In this document: positions 1 to 9,541 of the stretch, piece by piece
Numbering within the stretch: position 1 is the stretch's first letter
Layout: each line of letters begins with the position of its first letter
Assembly (NCBI GenBank): GCA_964525935.1
Contig: CAZGJZ010000004.1
Location: forward strand, 62,001 to 126,000
Reading direction: 5' to 3'
Source of the DNA: UBA2377 sp964525935
GTDB lineage: Bacteria; Verrucomicrobiota; Verrucomicrobiia; Opitutales; Opitutaceae
Length of the DNA stretch: 64,000 nucleotides
Position numbers and translations under genes: made by a program
The notes under the pieces: model-generated
What the model was told of the DNA's origin: nothing
Seen by the model: the letters and a program-made list of their open reading frames with translations, nothing else
Databases searched by the model: none

Positions 1-1
1 C

Positions 2-850
2 GATCGCCGGCAGTCGAATGACATCGTCATCTCCCGCACCGGCTGGAAGACGCCCGACAACGTGCTCGCGTTCCGCAGCGGCGGCCCGGGCAACCATGAG
101 CACGCGGACCGCAACAGCGTCATCTTCAAGGCCTATGGCGAGCGCCTGCTGCACGATCCTTACCGCGCGGCCTACATGGTGCAAAATCCGCGCTGGCGGC
201 TGCGCCTCACCGAGGCGCACACCGCGGTGCTGATCGATGGCAAGGGTCACCAATACCACGACGGCAGCGAGGGCACGAATGCTTCCTGGGCGTTTGCCCA
301 CCTGACCGATTATCGCACCGGACCGGGCTGGATGATCGCGACGAGCGACGCGACGGACGCCTATCAACTCGTCAATGCGCAGGTCACGCGCGTGCAGCGC
401 ACGCTGGTCTACCTCAAGCCCGACGTGGTCATCTTCCTTGACCGCGTGGCACTCAAGGACGCCAAGGCGTCGGTGCAGGTGCGATTCCAGCTCTACAACG
501 AGGACTTCGGCGGCCAGCTCGCGGTGAACGGATCGGAGTTCACGATCACGCGGCCGCACGCCACGCTGGTCGGGCGGGTCGCGGCGACCGGCCCGATGCG
601 CGTGCACGCCAGCCAGCTCCCATTCGAAGCGAAGGACGGTGAGCAGCAATTCGCCGAAGTGGATTCGACGGCGGCGGCCGAGCACGAAATCCTCACCGTG
701 TGCAGTGCGCGTCCGGAGAAAGAGCCGCACGGCAAGCTGACGATCACCCGCGAAGGCGGCGGCTGGCGCGTGCAGGGCACGCACGGTGCGCAGAAGATCA
801 AGGTCACGCTCACCGCGACGGGAGATGCGGCTCCGGTGATCACGCTCTGA
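2..850 (+). CDS. Heparinase II/III-like protein, C-terminal part (5' truncated by window)
   Basis: This reading frame is open from base 2, so only the C-terminal ~282 residues are visible and the true start lies upstream. The segment SGGPGNHEHADRNSVIF, followed by GERLLHDP, is the His/Asp-rich core of the heparinase II/III C-terminal beta-sandwich domain. It aligns closely over its whole length with the next gene, so the two are tandem paralogues. Family members are usually periplasmic or secreted uronate-polysaccharide lyases; the substrate cannot be told from sequence. A symporter gene lies two genes downstream, which fits polymer breakdown followed by uptake. Confidence 0.8.
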   Translation, partial: DRRQSNDIVISRTGWKTPDNVLAFRSGGPGNHEHADRNSVIFKAYGERLLHDPYRAAYMVQNPRWRLRLTEAHTAVLIDGKGHQYHDGSEGTNASWAFAHLTDYRTGPGWMIATSDATDAYQLVNAQVTRVQRTLVYLKPDVVIFLDRVALKDAKASVQVRFQLYNEDFGGQLAVNGSEFTITRPHATLVGRVAATGPMRVHASQLPFEAKDGEQQFAEVDSTAAAEHEILTVCSARPEKEPHGKLTITREGGGWRVQGTHGAQKIKVTLTATGDAAPVITL

Positions 851-862
851 CGTATTCCGCCC

Positions 863-2935
863 GTGCCGACCCGTCGCAGTTTTATCAAATCGGCCGGGCT
901 TATGGCGGCAGCCATGCCGCTGCTCGGCCGGGCGGCAGGACTGGAGGCGGGAGCGGCTCCGGGTTTCAAGTCCGGCCCGGGGCGGGGCCTGCTGTTCGAT
1001 GCCGAGGATATCCCGCGCATCCGGGAAAATCTGGAGCGGCCGCGCTTTGCTGAGCTGCGCGCGCTGATTTTTCCCGCGGACATGGCGGCCAACGAGCGCT
1101 TTTTGCGCGACGAGATCCGATTGGAAAACCTGGTCGAGGACATGGCCCGGGCGCGCCAGTTGTTGGAACGTTCAGCGTTGGCCTACGTGGTAAGCCGCGA
1201 TGTCCGGCAGCTGGCGCTGGCCAAAAGCGCGCTCGGCCGGCTGTGCGACTATGGGCGTTGGGATTATTTCCTCGAAGGCGGCAAGCAGACCGTGGGGCTG
1301 CAACGAGCCTCCGAGGCGACGATCGCCTGTTGCCTGGCGCTGGACTGGTTGGGGGAGGAGCTGACGCCGGCGGAACGCGAGCGCGCCGAGCACAATATCG
1401 CGACGAAGGGCGCGCCAGCGTGCCATGCCTCGCTTTACGGGATGAAGCATCCGGACCGGGTGCGGGGCTGGACGCTCGATCCGCGCGAGAATTTTGGTTT
1501 CACGCTCAACCTGAGCCGCTGGCCGCTGATCCTGAATGGCACGAACCTGAAGGTCATCCCGGCCTGTGGGCTCGGCTATGCGGGTATTGCGCTCCAAGGC
1601 CGGCATCCCGATGCGGCGAAGTGGCTCGATCTCGCGCGCCAGAGTGCGCGGACCTACGCGGGTAGCATGATCGGCGCGGATGGATCGTTCGATGAAGGCA
1701 TTGGCTACTGGGGCTATACGCTGCTGCACCTCGCCTTGTTCGCCGAGGCGTTGTATCGGCGCACAGGCACGGACGATCGCGCCCTATTGAATTATCCCGG
1801 CACGGTGCGCTACGCCCTGCACATGGCGATGCCGACGTTGCCGGCGCCCATGCCCGATGGACCGCGCGCTTCGCCGGCGCGCCGGCCGGATCCGGGGCAG
1901 GACATCGTGAACATCGGCGACGCGAGCCGTGGTATCGATGTGTCGCTGGCTCCCTGGGTGGCGGCCACGACGGGCGATGCGCTGTCGGCTCATGTGGGGA
2001 ACGCGATTGGTGGGTTGAAACAGTTTCCTGCCGCGATCTGGTATCACGCCGACGCACCGGTGCAGCCGCCGGGACCGGACTTGCTTGATGGGCGGATGCT
2101 CAACGACCTCGTGATCTCGCGCACCGGCTGGCGCGCCGAGGATGGCGTGCTCGCGCTGCGAAGCGGCGGGCCGGCGAACCACGAGCATGCGGACCGCAAC
2201 AGCATCATCTTCAAGGCCCACGGCGAGCGGTTGTTTCATGATCCGTTCCGCGCGGCCTATGCCGTGAAGGATCCGCGCTGGCTGCTGCGGTTGACCGAGG
2301 CGCACACGGCGGTGCTGGTCGGTGGCAAAGGTCACCAGTATCACGACGGCAGCGAGGGCACGAATTCCTCCTGGGCCACGGCGAACGTCACGGCGTATCG
2401 CACGGGGGAAGGTTGGATGACGGTGACGAGCGACGCGACGGAGGCCTATGCGCTGATCAATCCGGCGGTGACGCGCGTCGAGCGCACGCTCATTTACCTG
2501 AAGCCGGACATCCTCCTGGTCTTCGACCGCGTGCGCGTGGCGTTGGAGCCGGTAGCGGTGCAGCTGCGTTTCCAAGTTTACAACGATGATGGCCACGGAC
2601 GCGCCGAAGCAGGATCGGGCGCTTTCACCATCGTGCGCCCGCATGCGACGCTGGCGGCGATGAGCTACGGCTCGAGTCCGTTGAGGGTGCGCACGGCGGA
2701 ACTGGATTTGCCGGCGAAAGAAGGCTTTTTCCCGTTCGTCGAAGTCGAGAGCGCGCCGCAGCTGGAGCACGCGGTGCTTACGGTCTGCACGGCCCAGCGG
2801 ACGGGCGCGGCTCACGGCACCCTGAAGGCCGAAGGCCAGGCCGGCGCATGGCGCGTGACGGGCCAGCATAACGGCCGGTCGGTCGACGTGCGCCTCGCAG
2901 CGGCGGATGAAACGGTGCCGACGGTCAGCCTCTAA
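863..2935 (+). CDS. Tat-exported heparinase II/III family protein
   Basis: This 690-residue protein starts at GTG 863, chosen because it gives a twin-arginine leader (RRSFIKSAGLMAAAMPLLG). That leader implies folded export to the periplasm. Residues ~40-400 look like the alpha/alpha-toroid domain (DGSFDEGIGYWGYTLLHLAL). Residues ~410-690 are the heparinase II/III beta-sandwich, with the ANHEHADRNS motif and GERLFHDP. The gene begins 12 bases after its paralogue and ends 6 bases before a symporter gene, so the three probably form one operon. Family members cleave or process acidic polysaccharides such as heparin-like or alginate-like polymers; the actual substrate is unknown. Confidence 0.85.
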   Translation: MPTRRSFIKSAGLMAAAMPLLGRAAGLEAGAAPGFKSGPGRGLLFDAEDIPRIRENLERPRFAELRALIFPADMAANERFLRDEIRLENLVEDMARARQLLERSALAYVVSRDVRQLALAKSALGRLCDYGRWDYFLEGGKQTVGLQRASEATIACCLALDWLGEELTPAERERAEHNIATKGAPACHASLYGMKHPDRVRGWTLDPRENFGFTLNLSRWPLILNGTNLKVIPACGLGYAGIALQGRHPDAAKWLDLARQSARTYAGSMIGADGSFDEGIGYWGYTLLHLALFAEALYRRTGTDDRALLNYPGTVRYALHMAMPTLPAPMPDGPRASPARRPDPGQDIVNIGDASRGIDVSLAPWVAATTGDALSAHVGNAIGGLKQFPAAIWYHADAPVQPPGPDLLDGRMLNDLVISRTGWRAEDGVLALRSGGPANHEHADRNSIIFKAHGERLFHDPFRAAYAVKDPRWLLRLTEAHTAVLVGGKGHQYHDGSEGTNSSWATANVTAYRTGEGWMTVTSDATEAYALINPAVTRVERTLIYLKPDILLVFDRVRVALEPVAVQLRFQVYNDDGHGRAEAGSGAFTIVRPHATLAAMSYGSSPLRVRTAELDLPAKEGFFPFVEVESAPQLEHAVLTVCTAQRTGAAHGTLKAEGQAGAWRVTGQHNGRSVDVRLAAADETVPTVSL

Positions 2936-2941
2936 TTTTTC

Positions 2942-4708
2942 ATGCCTCAGCTTAACAGCGTTAACGCCTTTGACTACGCGCTCATCGCGTTGTATTTTGG
3001 CATCGTCATCTGGGTCGGATTTTACTCCGCGAAGAAAAACAAGGGGACGGACGATTACTTCAAGGCCGGCGGCAAGGTGCCGTGGTTCATGGCGGGCGTG
3101 TCGAACTGGGTGTCGGGGTTTTCCGCGTTCATGTTCGTGGCGGCGGCGGGCTACACCTACAAGCACGGCTCGGGTGCGCTGATCCTGTTCACGGCGGCGT
3201 TCTGGGCCTACCTCGCGGGCTATTGGTATTTCGCGCCGGCGTGGCGGCGGGCGCGCATCGATGCGCCGCTGGAATTCCTCACGCGCCGCTACTCACCGTC
3301 GACGAGTTATTTTTATACGATCATGTCGATCTTTCCGCAGGTGCTGGGCATCGCGCAGGGGCTCTATATCCTCTGCATTTTCGTGTCGGCCGCGCTGGGG
3401 CTGGACCAGGAAAGTTTCCGGCTGGCGGGCATCGAGTTCACCGGGTTGCAGGTGTGCATGATGGCGGTCGGGGCGGTGATGATCATCTACAGCGTGATCG
3501 GCGGACTCTGGGCCGCGGTGCTTTCCGACGCGGTGCAAGGCGTGATCATCCTGGTGATGACGCTGCTGATTTTCCCGATCTCACTCAACTACGTGGGCGG
3601 GGGCAGCGGGATTTTTGCGGGATTCAGCCGGCTCCTCGACGAGCTGCCCCGGGACTACCTCGTGCCGAGCGGGCAACCGGTGAATCCGTGGTTCCTCGGC
3701 GCTTACATGATCAACATCTTCCTCGGCTACAATGTCGCGTGGCATCTCGTGCAGCGCTACAACAGCGTGCCGACCGAGCGCGATGCGCGCAAGATGGCGA
3801 TGCTTTGTGCGTGGCTCTCGCTGCTGGCACCGACGCTCTGGGCGATCCCGGTGATGGCATCGAAGCTGATTTTTCCCGACATGGCGGTGCTCTGGCCGCA
3901 CCTGAAGGCGCCGGAGGAGGCGTCGTTCGTGAGCCTCGCGATGCTGCTGTTGCCGCACGGGCTGATCGGCTTTGTGGTGGCGGCGATCCTTTCGGCGACG
4001 CTCGGTCAGGCCAACGATGCCTTCAACTGGCTGGCGGCGGCGACGACGAAGGACGTCTACGTGCCGGCGCGCCGCAAACTCGGCTTCGGCGAATCCTCGG
4101 ACAAGCACCAGCTCTTCGTCGCGCAGATGACGATGCTGATCGTGGGCGTATCGGGCGTGGCGCTGTCGTTCGTGATCTCGAAGCTCGGCGGGGCGTTTGA
4201 ATTCGCGCTGCGTTACTACTCGATCGTCGGCCCGGGCTTCATGATGCCGGTGCTGCTGGGCCTGGTTTTCCGAAAAACACCGTGGTGGTCGGGCATCGCG
4301 GCCTGTGTGGCCGGCTTCACCGCGTCGCTGACCCTGTTCGCCCTGCGCGTGCTGCCCGAGCATGACATGCCGCGCAACGTGCTCAGTGCGGTCATCGCCT
4401 CGACGACGGTGTTTGCGATCTCGGCGTTCTGGTATCGGAAGGACGACCCGCGGAGTGCGGAGGCCATCCGGCTCGACCGCGACCTGCGCACACCGGTGCC
4501 GGACGGTCCGCCGCAGGGGCCGGGCGGGCTGCGGGATTATGCGATGCTCGCGTGGGTGTCGGTGCTGCTGGGCGTCGTCCTGCTGGTTTGCTGCTTCCTG
4601 CCGGCGACGCCGCCAGCCTCGTCTGGGTCGAACGTCGTGGCGGGCATCCTGCTCCTGATCATCGCCGGCGTCCTCTGGAAAGTCTCCCGCTCGAAGCGGG
4701 GCGCCTGA
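2942..4708 (+). CDS. Sodium:solute symporter (SSS/SLC5 family)
   Basis: This 588-residue polytopic inner-membrane protein has a first membrane segment at ~7-27 (FDYALIALYFGIVIWVGFYSA region) followed by KNKGTDDYFKAGGKVPWFMAG, the typical start of SSS transporters. Many further hydrophobic helices follow, with a short charged loop near residues 490-530. SSS proteins import sugars, acids or vitamins using a sodium gradient. Start ATG 2942 follows the upstream heparinase-like gene by 6 bases, so transcriptional coupling is likely and the natural guess is uptake of the lyase product. No substrate-specific motif is evident. Confidence 0.88.
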   Translation: MPQLNSVNAFDYALIALYFGIVIWVGFYSAKKNKGTDDYFKAGGKVPWFMAGVSNWVSGFSAFMFVAAAGYTYKHGSGALILFTAAFWAYLAGYWYFAPAWRRARIDAPLEFLTRRYSPSTSYFYTIMSIFPQVLGIAQGLYILCIFVSAALGLDQESFRLAGIEFTGLQVCMMAVGAVMIIYSVIGGLWAAVLSDAVQGVIILVMTLLIFPISLNYVGGGSGIFAGFSRLLDELPRDYLVPSGQPVNPWFLGAYMINIFLGYNVAWHLVQRYNSVPTERDARKMAMLCAWLSLLAPTLWAIPVMASKLIFPDMAVLWPHLKAPEEASFVSLAMLLLPHGLIGFVVAAILSATLGQANDAFNWLAAATTKDVYVPARRKLGFGESSDKHQLFVAQMTMLIVGVSGVALSFVISKLGGAFEFALRYYSIVGPGFMMPVLLGLVFRKTPWWSGIAACVAGFTASLTLFALRVLPEHDMPRNVLSAVIASTTVFAISAFWYRKDDPRSAEAIRLDRDLRTPVPDGPPQGPGGLRDYAMLAWVSVLLGVVLLVCCFLPATPPASSGSNVVAGILLLIIAGVLWKVSRSKRGA

Positions 4709-4839
4709 TTGCAACCGACCGGCGATTTGATCGCGTCTGGCGCGGTCGGCCAGGATCGGGAGTTGGGCGCGGGCTTTGTCTTCGACGCGTCCGCGGCTGG
4801 CGAAGTGGACAGAGTGATACAGGCCTGATCGGGCTGAGG

Positions 4840-4858
4840 TGAAAACCTAATGGTTTCA
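4840..4858. promoter_or_regulatory. Palindrome upstream of the hybrid histidine kinase
   Basis: TGAAAACCTAATGGTTTCA is a 19-base near-perfect inverted repeat about 60 bases before the kinase start at 4918. Its core AACCTAATGGTT matches the palindrome cores at 16936 and 32523 (shared form AACYNAANGGTT), suggesting an operator for a dimeric repressor. Function is inferred only. Confidence 0.4.
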
Positions 4859-4917
4859 GGTGGTTCGGTGGCGGTGTATGCTCGCTATTGCGCAATCGCG
4901 GTTGGAGTGTTGCCGGC

Positions 4918-7900
4918 ATGGAAGCACCGCTGCCGTCGGACGAGCTGGCTCGACTTGAAGCTCTCCGAAATTTTGCGGTGCTCGATACGCCGCCGGAAAC
5001 TGACTTCGACGACATCGCGAAATTGGCGGCGCAGATTTGTGGCACACCGATGGCGCTGATCTCGCTGGTCGACGAAAAGCGCCAATGGTTCAAGGCCAAG
5101 GTGGGAGTGGAAGCGGGGGAGACGCCGCGCGCCCAGGCGTTTTGTGCGCATGTGCTCGTTCGTCCGCAGGAGATGCTCATTGTGCCCGATGCCACCAAGG
5201 ATCGGCGCTTTGCGGACAATCCTCTCGTAACCCAGGAGCGAGGCATCCGGTTTTATGCGGGATCGCCGCTGGTCACGCCAGAAGGACACGCGCTGGGCAC
5301 CTTGTGCGTGGCGGATCATGTGCCGCGCGAGCTGAATGCGGAGCAGCAGCAAGCCCTTGCGATCTTGAGCCGGCAGGTGATGACGCAGATGCAGCTCAGG
5401 AGCCAGCATCGCGAACAACGGCGGATGGCGCAGCGGTTGTTGGAGGCTCAAAGTGTGGCGAAAGTGGGCAGCTGGGAAACGGACCTGACGACGATGGCGG
5501 TGGCCTGGTCGGAGCAGACCCATAAGATTTTCGAAACCGATGCGGCGAATTTCCGCCCGACGCATCAAATTTTTCTGGCGATGGTGCATCCCGATGACCG
5601 GGCAGCAGTGGATACCGCCTTTCTCGCGGCGCAGAAGCAGGCATCGCCCGCGGTGATCGAGCACCGGGTGTGTCTGCCGGACGGGCGCATCAAAACGGTG
5701 GAAGAGCGCTGGCAGGTGTTTTTTGATCCGGCCGGCCGGCCCAGCCGTGCGTTGGGCACGTGCCGGGATATCACCGCACAAAAGCAGACGGAATTGGAGC
5801 GGATGCAGGCGGAGGCGCAGGCGCGTGAACTCGGGGAACGGCTGACGACCACGCTGGAAAGTCTCACCGATGGATTCTTCACCCTCGATCGCGAATGGAA
5901 GTTCACCTACGTCAACGCTGAGGCGGAAAAAATATTCCGGATGTCGCGGGCGGAATTACTCGGTCAGCAGATCTGGGACAAGTTTCCGCAAGCCCGGGGC
6001 ACGATTTCCCAGCAGGAATACGAGCGGGCGTTGCGCGACAATGTGGCGGTGCAATTTGACACATTTTATCCGCCATTGGGCATCTGGTTTGACGCCCGCG
6101 TGTTTCCCTCGAGGCAGGGGCTGGCGGTGTATTTCCGGGACGTGACGGATCGAAAGCGCATGGACGAGGCCACGCTCCAGGCCAACGAAACGCTGGCGGG
6201 GATCGTCGATGCCCTGCAGGAAATCGCGACGATCAAGGGCACCGCGGAGACGGTGATGACGCTGATAACGGCCAGGGCGCAGGTGCTGACTCGGGGCACA
6301 GGTGCAGTCATCGAGCTGGTGGATGGGGACGACATGGTCTATCGGGCGGGCTCGGGCATTGGAGCGGAGCTGGTCGGCCAGCGGCTGCCGCGGCGGGGGA
6401 GTCTTTCGGAGAGCGCGCTGCAGGGCGGCAAGGCCTTGATCTGTGACAATACCAAAAAAAACCGGCTGCTGACCTGCAACCGCGATGACGTCCGCTCCAT
6501 CGTGGTCGCGCCGCTGCGGGACGGGCCGCAAATCATCGGCGTGCTCAAGGTCGTGGCCGACAAGACGGACGCGTTTTCCCAGCGGGATGCCGCCAATCTG
6601 CAAATCTTGGTGGAGTCGCTCGGGGCGGTCATCCAGCGCCGGCGGGTGGCGGAGCAATTGCGCGCTTCGGAGCAGCAATACCGGCTGCTCTTTGCGCACA
6701 ATCCGCACCCGATGTGGGTTTTTGACCGCGAGACGCTGCGGTTTCTGGCGGTGAACGAAACGGCGATCCGGCATTACGGCTACACGGAGGAGGAATTCCT
6801 GGCCATGACGATTCTAGATATCCGTCCGCCGGAGGATGCCACCCCGGTCCATGAGGCGCTGGCGCGCATGCCGGGGAACGGCAAGGACTTTGGCCGCCGC
6901 CTGCACCGTAAATGCGATGGCGTGGTGATGGAAATGGAAGTGTGGTCCGACGGGATCGAGCTGAACGGCCGGCCGGCACGGTTGGTGCTGGCGCACGATG
7001 TGACCGAGCGGCGGCGTGCCGAGACCAAGATGCGTGAACAAGCCGCGCTACTCGACAAGGCGCGCGATGCGATCCTCGTGCGCGGCCTAGATCACCGCAT
7101 TACCTATTGGAACAAGAGCGCCGAGCGGCTTTACGGCTGGAGCGCCGAGGAGGCGCTCGGCCGCATCGTGCGGGATTTGCTGTATTTTGACCCCGGGATA
7201 TTCGACACCGCGATGGCCAAGCTGATGGCGCAAGGCGAGTGGACCGGCGAACTGACGCAGATCCGCAAGGACGGCACGAACGTGACGGTGGAAGGGCGGT
7301 GGACGCTATTGCGCGACAATGCCGGCGCCCCGCATTCAGTCCTCGCGATCAACACCGACATCACCGAGCGCAAGAAAATCGAGCAGCAGTTCCTGCGGGC
7401 CCAGCGCATGGAGAGCATCGGCACGCTGGCCGGCGGTATTGCGCACGATCTCAACAACCTGCTCGCGCCGGTCACCATGGGGGTCGAACTCCTGCGGCAG
7501 TTCGAACCCAGTCCGCGGAGCCTGCCGGTGATCGAAAGCATGGAACGCAGCGCCCGGCGTGGCGTTGATCTCGTGAAGCAAGTCCTGTCCTTTGCGCGGG
7601 GCGTCGAGAGTTCGCGGGTTACCCTCCAGGCCGGACACATCATCCGTGAGGTCCAGTCCATCGCCGAAAATACTTTTCCGAAGAACATCACCATCCACAC
7701 GCACGTTGCGTCCGACCTGTGGCCGGTCCTCGCCGACCCGACGCAGCTGAACCAGATTTTGCTGAACCTCTGCGTGAACGCCCGTGACGCCATGCCCGGC
7801 GGCGGACGGCTGGAAATGTCGGCCAGCAATGTCACCATCGACGAACAGTATGCCATCATGAACCGCGGCGTGACGCCCGGACGGTATGTCGTGGTGCAGG

Positions 7901-8553
7901 TGGTCGACAACGGGCACGGTATGCCACGGGAAATCATCGACCGCATCTTTGAGCCGTTTTTCACCACCAAGGGAGTCGGCCAAGGCACGGGGCTGGGGCT
8001 CTCTACCGTGCAAGGCATCGTGCGCAGCCACGGTGGCTTCGTGAATGTTTACAGCGAGCCGGGCAAAGGCAGCACCTTCAAAGTCTACCTGCCGGCATTG
8101 ACGGATGGGATGCAAGCCGAGACGGCCGGCGCGACGACCAACGAACTTGCCCGCGGCAACGGCGAACTGGTCCTGGTGGTGGATGACGAGACCTCCATTC
8201 TCGATATTACCGCGCAGACCTTGCAGACCTTCGGCTATCGTGTGGTGACGGCCGAAGATGGCGCTCATGCGGTCGGGGTTTATGCGACGCGCCGCGACGA
8301 GATCGCGGTGGTGATCACCGACATGATGATGCCCGTGATGGACGGCCCCGCGCTCATTGCGGCGATCCGCCGGATCAATCCCACGGTGCGCATCATCGCG
8401 GCGAGCGGTTTGAACGCCAACGCCAATGTGGCCCGGGCAGCGAACGCCGGGGTGAAGCATTTTCTGGCCAAGCCTTACTCAGCCGACGCGATGCTCGGCC
8501 TGATCAAAAAAGTATTGAACGAAGACGGCAGCCGGACGCCGTTTCAGGCTTAA
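4918..8553 (+). CDS. Hybrid sensor histidine kinase with GAF and PAS sensors and a receiver domain
   Basis: From ATG 4918 (preferred over the in-frame TTG at 4888) the product is 1211 residues. Visible order: N-terminal GAF (~15-155), PAS (~175-285, VGSWETDL), PAS (~300-415, SLTDGFFTLDREWKFTYVNA), second GAF (~420-580), PAS (~590-710), PAS (~715-840). These are followed by the HisKA H-box (TLAGGIAHDLNNLLAP), the HATPase domain (DNGHGMP, GTGLGLSTVQG) and a C-terminal receiver with phosphoacceptor Asp in VITDMMMP and Lys in AKPYS. No membrane helix is apparent, so it is probably a cytoplasmic sensor. No output gene is adjacent; the gene stands alone behind a palindrome. Confidence 0.92.
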   Translation: MEAPLPSDELARLEALRNFAVLDTPPETDFDDIAKLAAQICGTPMALISLVDEKRQWFKAKVGVEAGETPRAQAFCAHVLVRPQEMLIVPDATKDRRFADNPLVTQERGIRFYAGSPLVTPEGHALGTLCVADHVPRELNAEQQQALAILSRQVMTQMQLRSQHREQRRMAQRLLEAQSVAKVGSWETDLTTMAVAWSEQTHKIFETDAANFRPTHQIFLAMVHPDDRAAVDTAFLAAQKQASPAVIEHRVCLPDGRIKTVEERWQVFFDPAGRPSRALGTCRDITAQKQTELERMQAEAQARELGERLTTTLESLTDGFFTLDREWKFTYVNAEAEKIFRMSRAELLGQQIWDKFPQARGTISQQEYERALRDNVAVQFDTFYPPLGIWFDARVFPSRQGLAVYFRDVTDRKRMDEATLQANETLAGIVDALQEIATIKGTAETVMTLITARAQVLTRGTGAVIELVDGDDMVYRAGSGIGAELVGQRLPRRGSLSESALQGGKALICDNTKKNRLLTCNRDDVRSIVVAPLRDGPQIIGVLKVVADKTDAFSQRDAANLQILVESLGAVIQRRRVAEQLRASEQQYRLLFAHNPHPMWVFDRETLRFLAVNETAIRHYGYTEEEFLAMTILDIRPPEDATPVHEALARMPGNGKDFGRRLHRKCDGVVMEMEVWSDGIELNGRPARLVLAHDVTERRRAETKMREQAALLDKARDAILVRGLDHRITYWNKSAERLYGWSAEEALGRIVRDLLYFDPGIFDTAMAKLMAQGEWTGELTQIRKDGTNVTVEGRWTLLRDNAGAPHSVLAINTDITERKKIEQQFLRAQRMESIGTLAGGIAHDLNNLLAPVTMGVELLRQFEPSPRSLPVIESMERSARRGVDLVKQVLSFARGVESSRVTLQAGHIIREVQSIAENTFPKNITIHTHVASDLWPVLADPTQLNQILLNLCVNARDAMPGGGRLEMSASNVTIDEQYAIMNRGVTPGRYVVVQVVDNGHGMPREIIDRIFEPFFTTKGVGQGTGLGLSTVQGIVRSHGGFVNVYSEPGKGSTFKVYLPALTDGMQAETAGATTNELARGNGELVLVVDDETSILDITAQTLQTFGYRVVTAEDGAHAVGVYATRRDEIAVVITDMMMPVMDGPALIAAIRRINPTVRIIAASGLNANANVARAANAGVKHFLAKPYSADAMLGLIKKVLNEDGSRTPFQA

Positions 8554-8628
8554 AAGGTTTGTTATCCGGGTTCATCCCTGAAATCCGTCGTCCAGCCCAG
8601 TTGGTGAATTTTGTCCCGGTTGCACTCC

Positions 8629-9450
8629 ATGAATTCCGTCAAGCTTCCCGCCCATTACTACCAGCAGTTCGACGCCGATTACACGCGTGACGTGCCGGCG
8701 GAGGGCTACGCCGGGTGGAAATGCTCCGACATCGAGCTCGCGCCGGACCACACGGCGCTGGTCGTGATGCATGCATGGGAAGCCGGCACGATGGAGCAGT
8801 GGCCGGGCTGGCGGCGCTGCGTGGAGTATCACCCGCGTGCGCTGAAGATCCTGGCGGACGTGTTTCCGCCGCTGCTCTCGGCCGTGCGCCAATCGCCGCT
8901 GCCCGTGTTTCACGTGGTGGGTGGACGCGACTACTATTCGCACCTGCCGGGCTATAAGAACACGGTGAAGCTCGCCGGACCGTCGCCGCAGTATGCGCAG
9001 GTGGCGAAGGATCCGGTGATGGAGCGGCTGGATAAATTCCGGGGCGAGGAGGTTTTCGTCGGGGCGCGCAACCGGCCGGACGTGGACGCGGGCTGGAAAT
9101 TTCTGGACTTTGCGCCCGAGGCGCGGCCGGTCGGCGACGAGCCGATTGCGGAAGACGGCCACCAGCTCGCGGCGCTGTGCCGTGCGCACGGGATCAACCA
9201 CCTCGTCTACATCGGCTTTGCGATCAACTGGTGCCTCCTGATGTCGCCCGGCGGCATGGTGGACCTGGGTCGCTACGGGGTGATGTGCTCGACGATTCGC
9301 GAGGCGGTGACGGCGGTGGAAAACGCCGAGACCGCGCGGCAGGAACGGGAGAAGCAACAGGCGCTCTGGCGCACGGCGATCAACTCGGGCTTCGTGTTCG
9401 GGCTGGAGGATTTCACGAAGATGGTGAAAGCGCTGCCGAAGCGCGGGTGA
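8629..9450 (+). CDS. Isochorismatase-like cysteine hydrolase
   Basis: The start is ATG 8629, six codons inside a longer TTG frame; the product is 273 residues. The family fold is suggested by TALVVMHAWE near the N-terminus and HLVYIGFAINWCLLMSPGG, where the Cys is in the position of the family nucleophile. The position normally held by the catalytic Asp (usual form LLVIDMQ) reads VVMHAW, so Asp appears replaced by His. The enzyme may therefore be divergent or act differently. Family members hydrolyse amides, nicotinamide or isochorismate. It is a single gene on the plus strand, with a CGCAAAGAACG-type repeat just downstream. Confidence 0.65.
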   Translation: MNSVKLPAHYYQQFDADYTRDVPAEGYAGWKCSDIELAPDHTALVVMHAWEAGTMEQWPGWRRCVEYHPRALKILADVFPPLLSAVRQSPLPVFHVVGGRDYYSHLPGYKNTVKLAGPSPQYAQVAKDPVMERLDKFRGEEVFVGARNRPDVDAGWKFLDFAPEARPVGDEPIAEDGHQLAALCRAHGINHLVYIGFAINWCLLMSPGGMVDLGRYGVMCSTIREAVTAVENAETARQEREKQQALWRTAINSGFVFGLEDFTKMVKALPKRG

Positions 9451-9465
9451 GACGAGGCCTTTGTT

Positions 9466-9500
9466 TTAACCGCAAAGAACGCGAAGCGCGCTAAGAACGG
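9466..9500. repeat. CGCAAAGAACGC-type intergenic repeat
   Basis: TTAACCGCAAAGAACGCGAA lies in the short gap between the convergent isochorismatase-like and desaturase genes. Related words occur at 10657, 18290, 23727 and 24687 in this window, always between genes. Confidence 0.6.
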
Positions 9501-9541
9501 AAAGGAGGAGGATGGGGAAGATCAGCGGTCTCCGTCCTGCC

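Noticed and set aside
18..233. A 71-residue plus-strand frame at the window start
   Set aside because: It overlaps the heparinase-like gene in another frame and is rich in Ser/Ala/Arg, as expected for a shadow frame.
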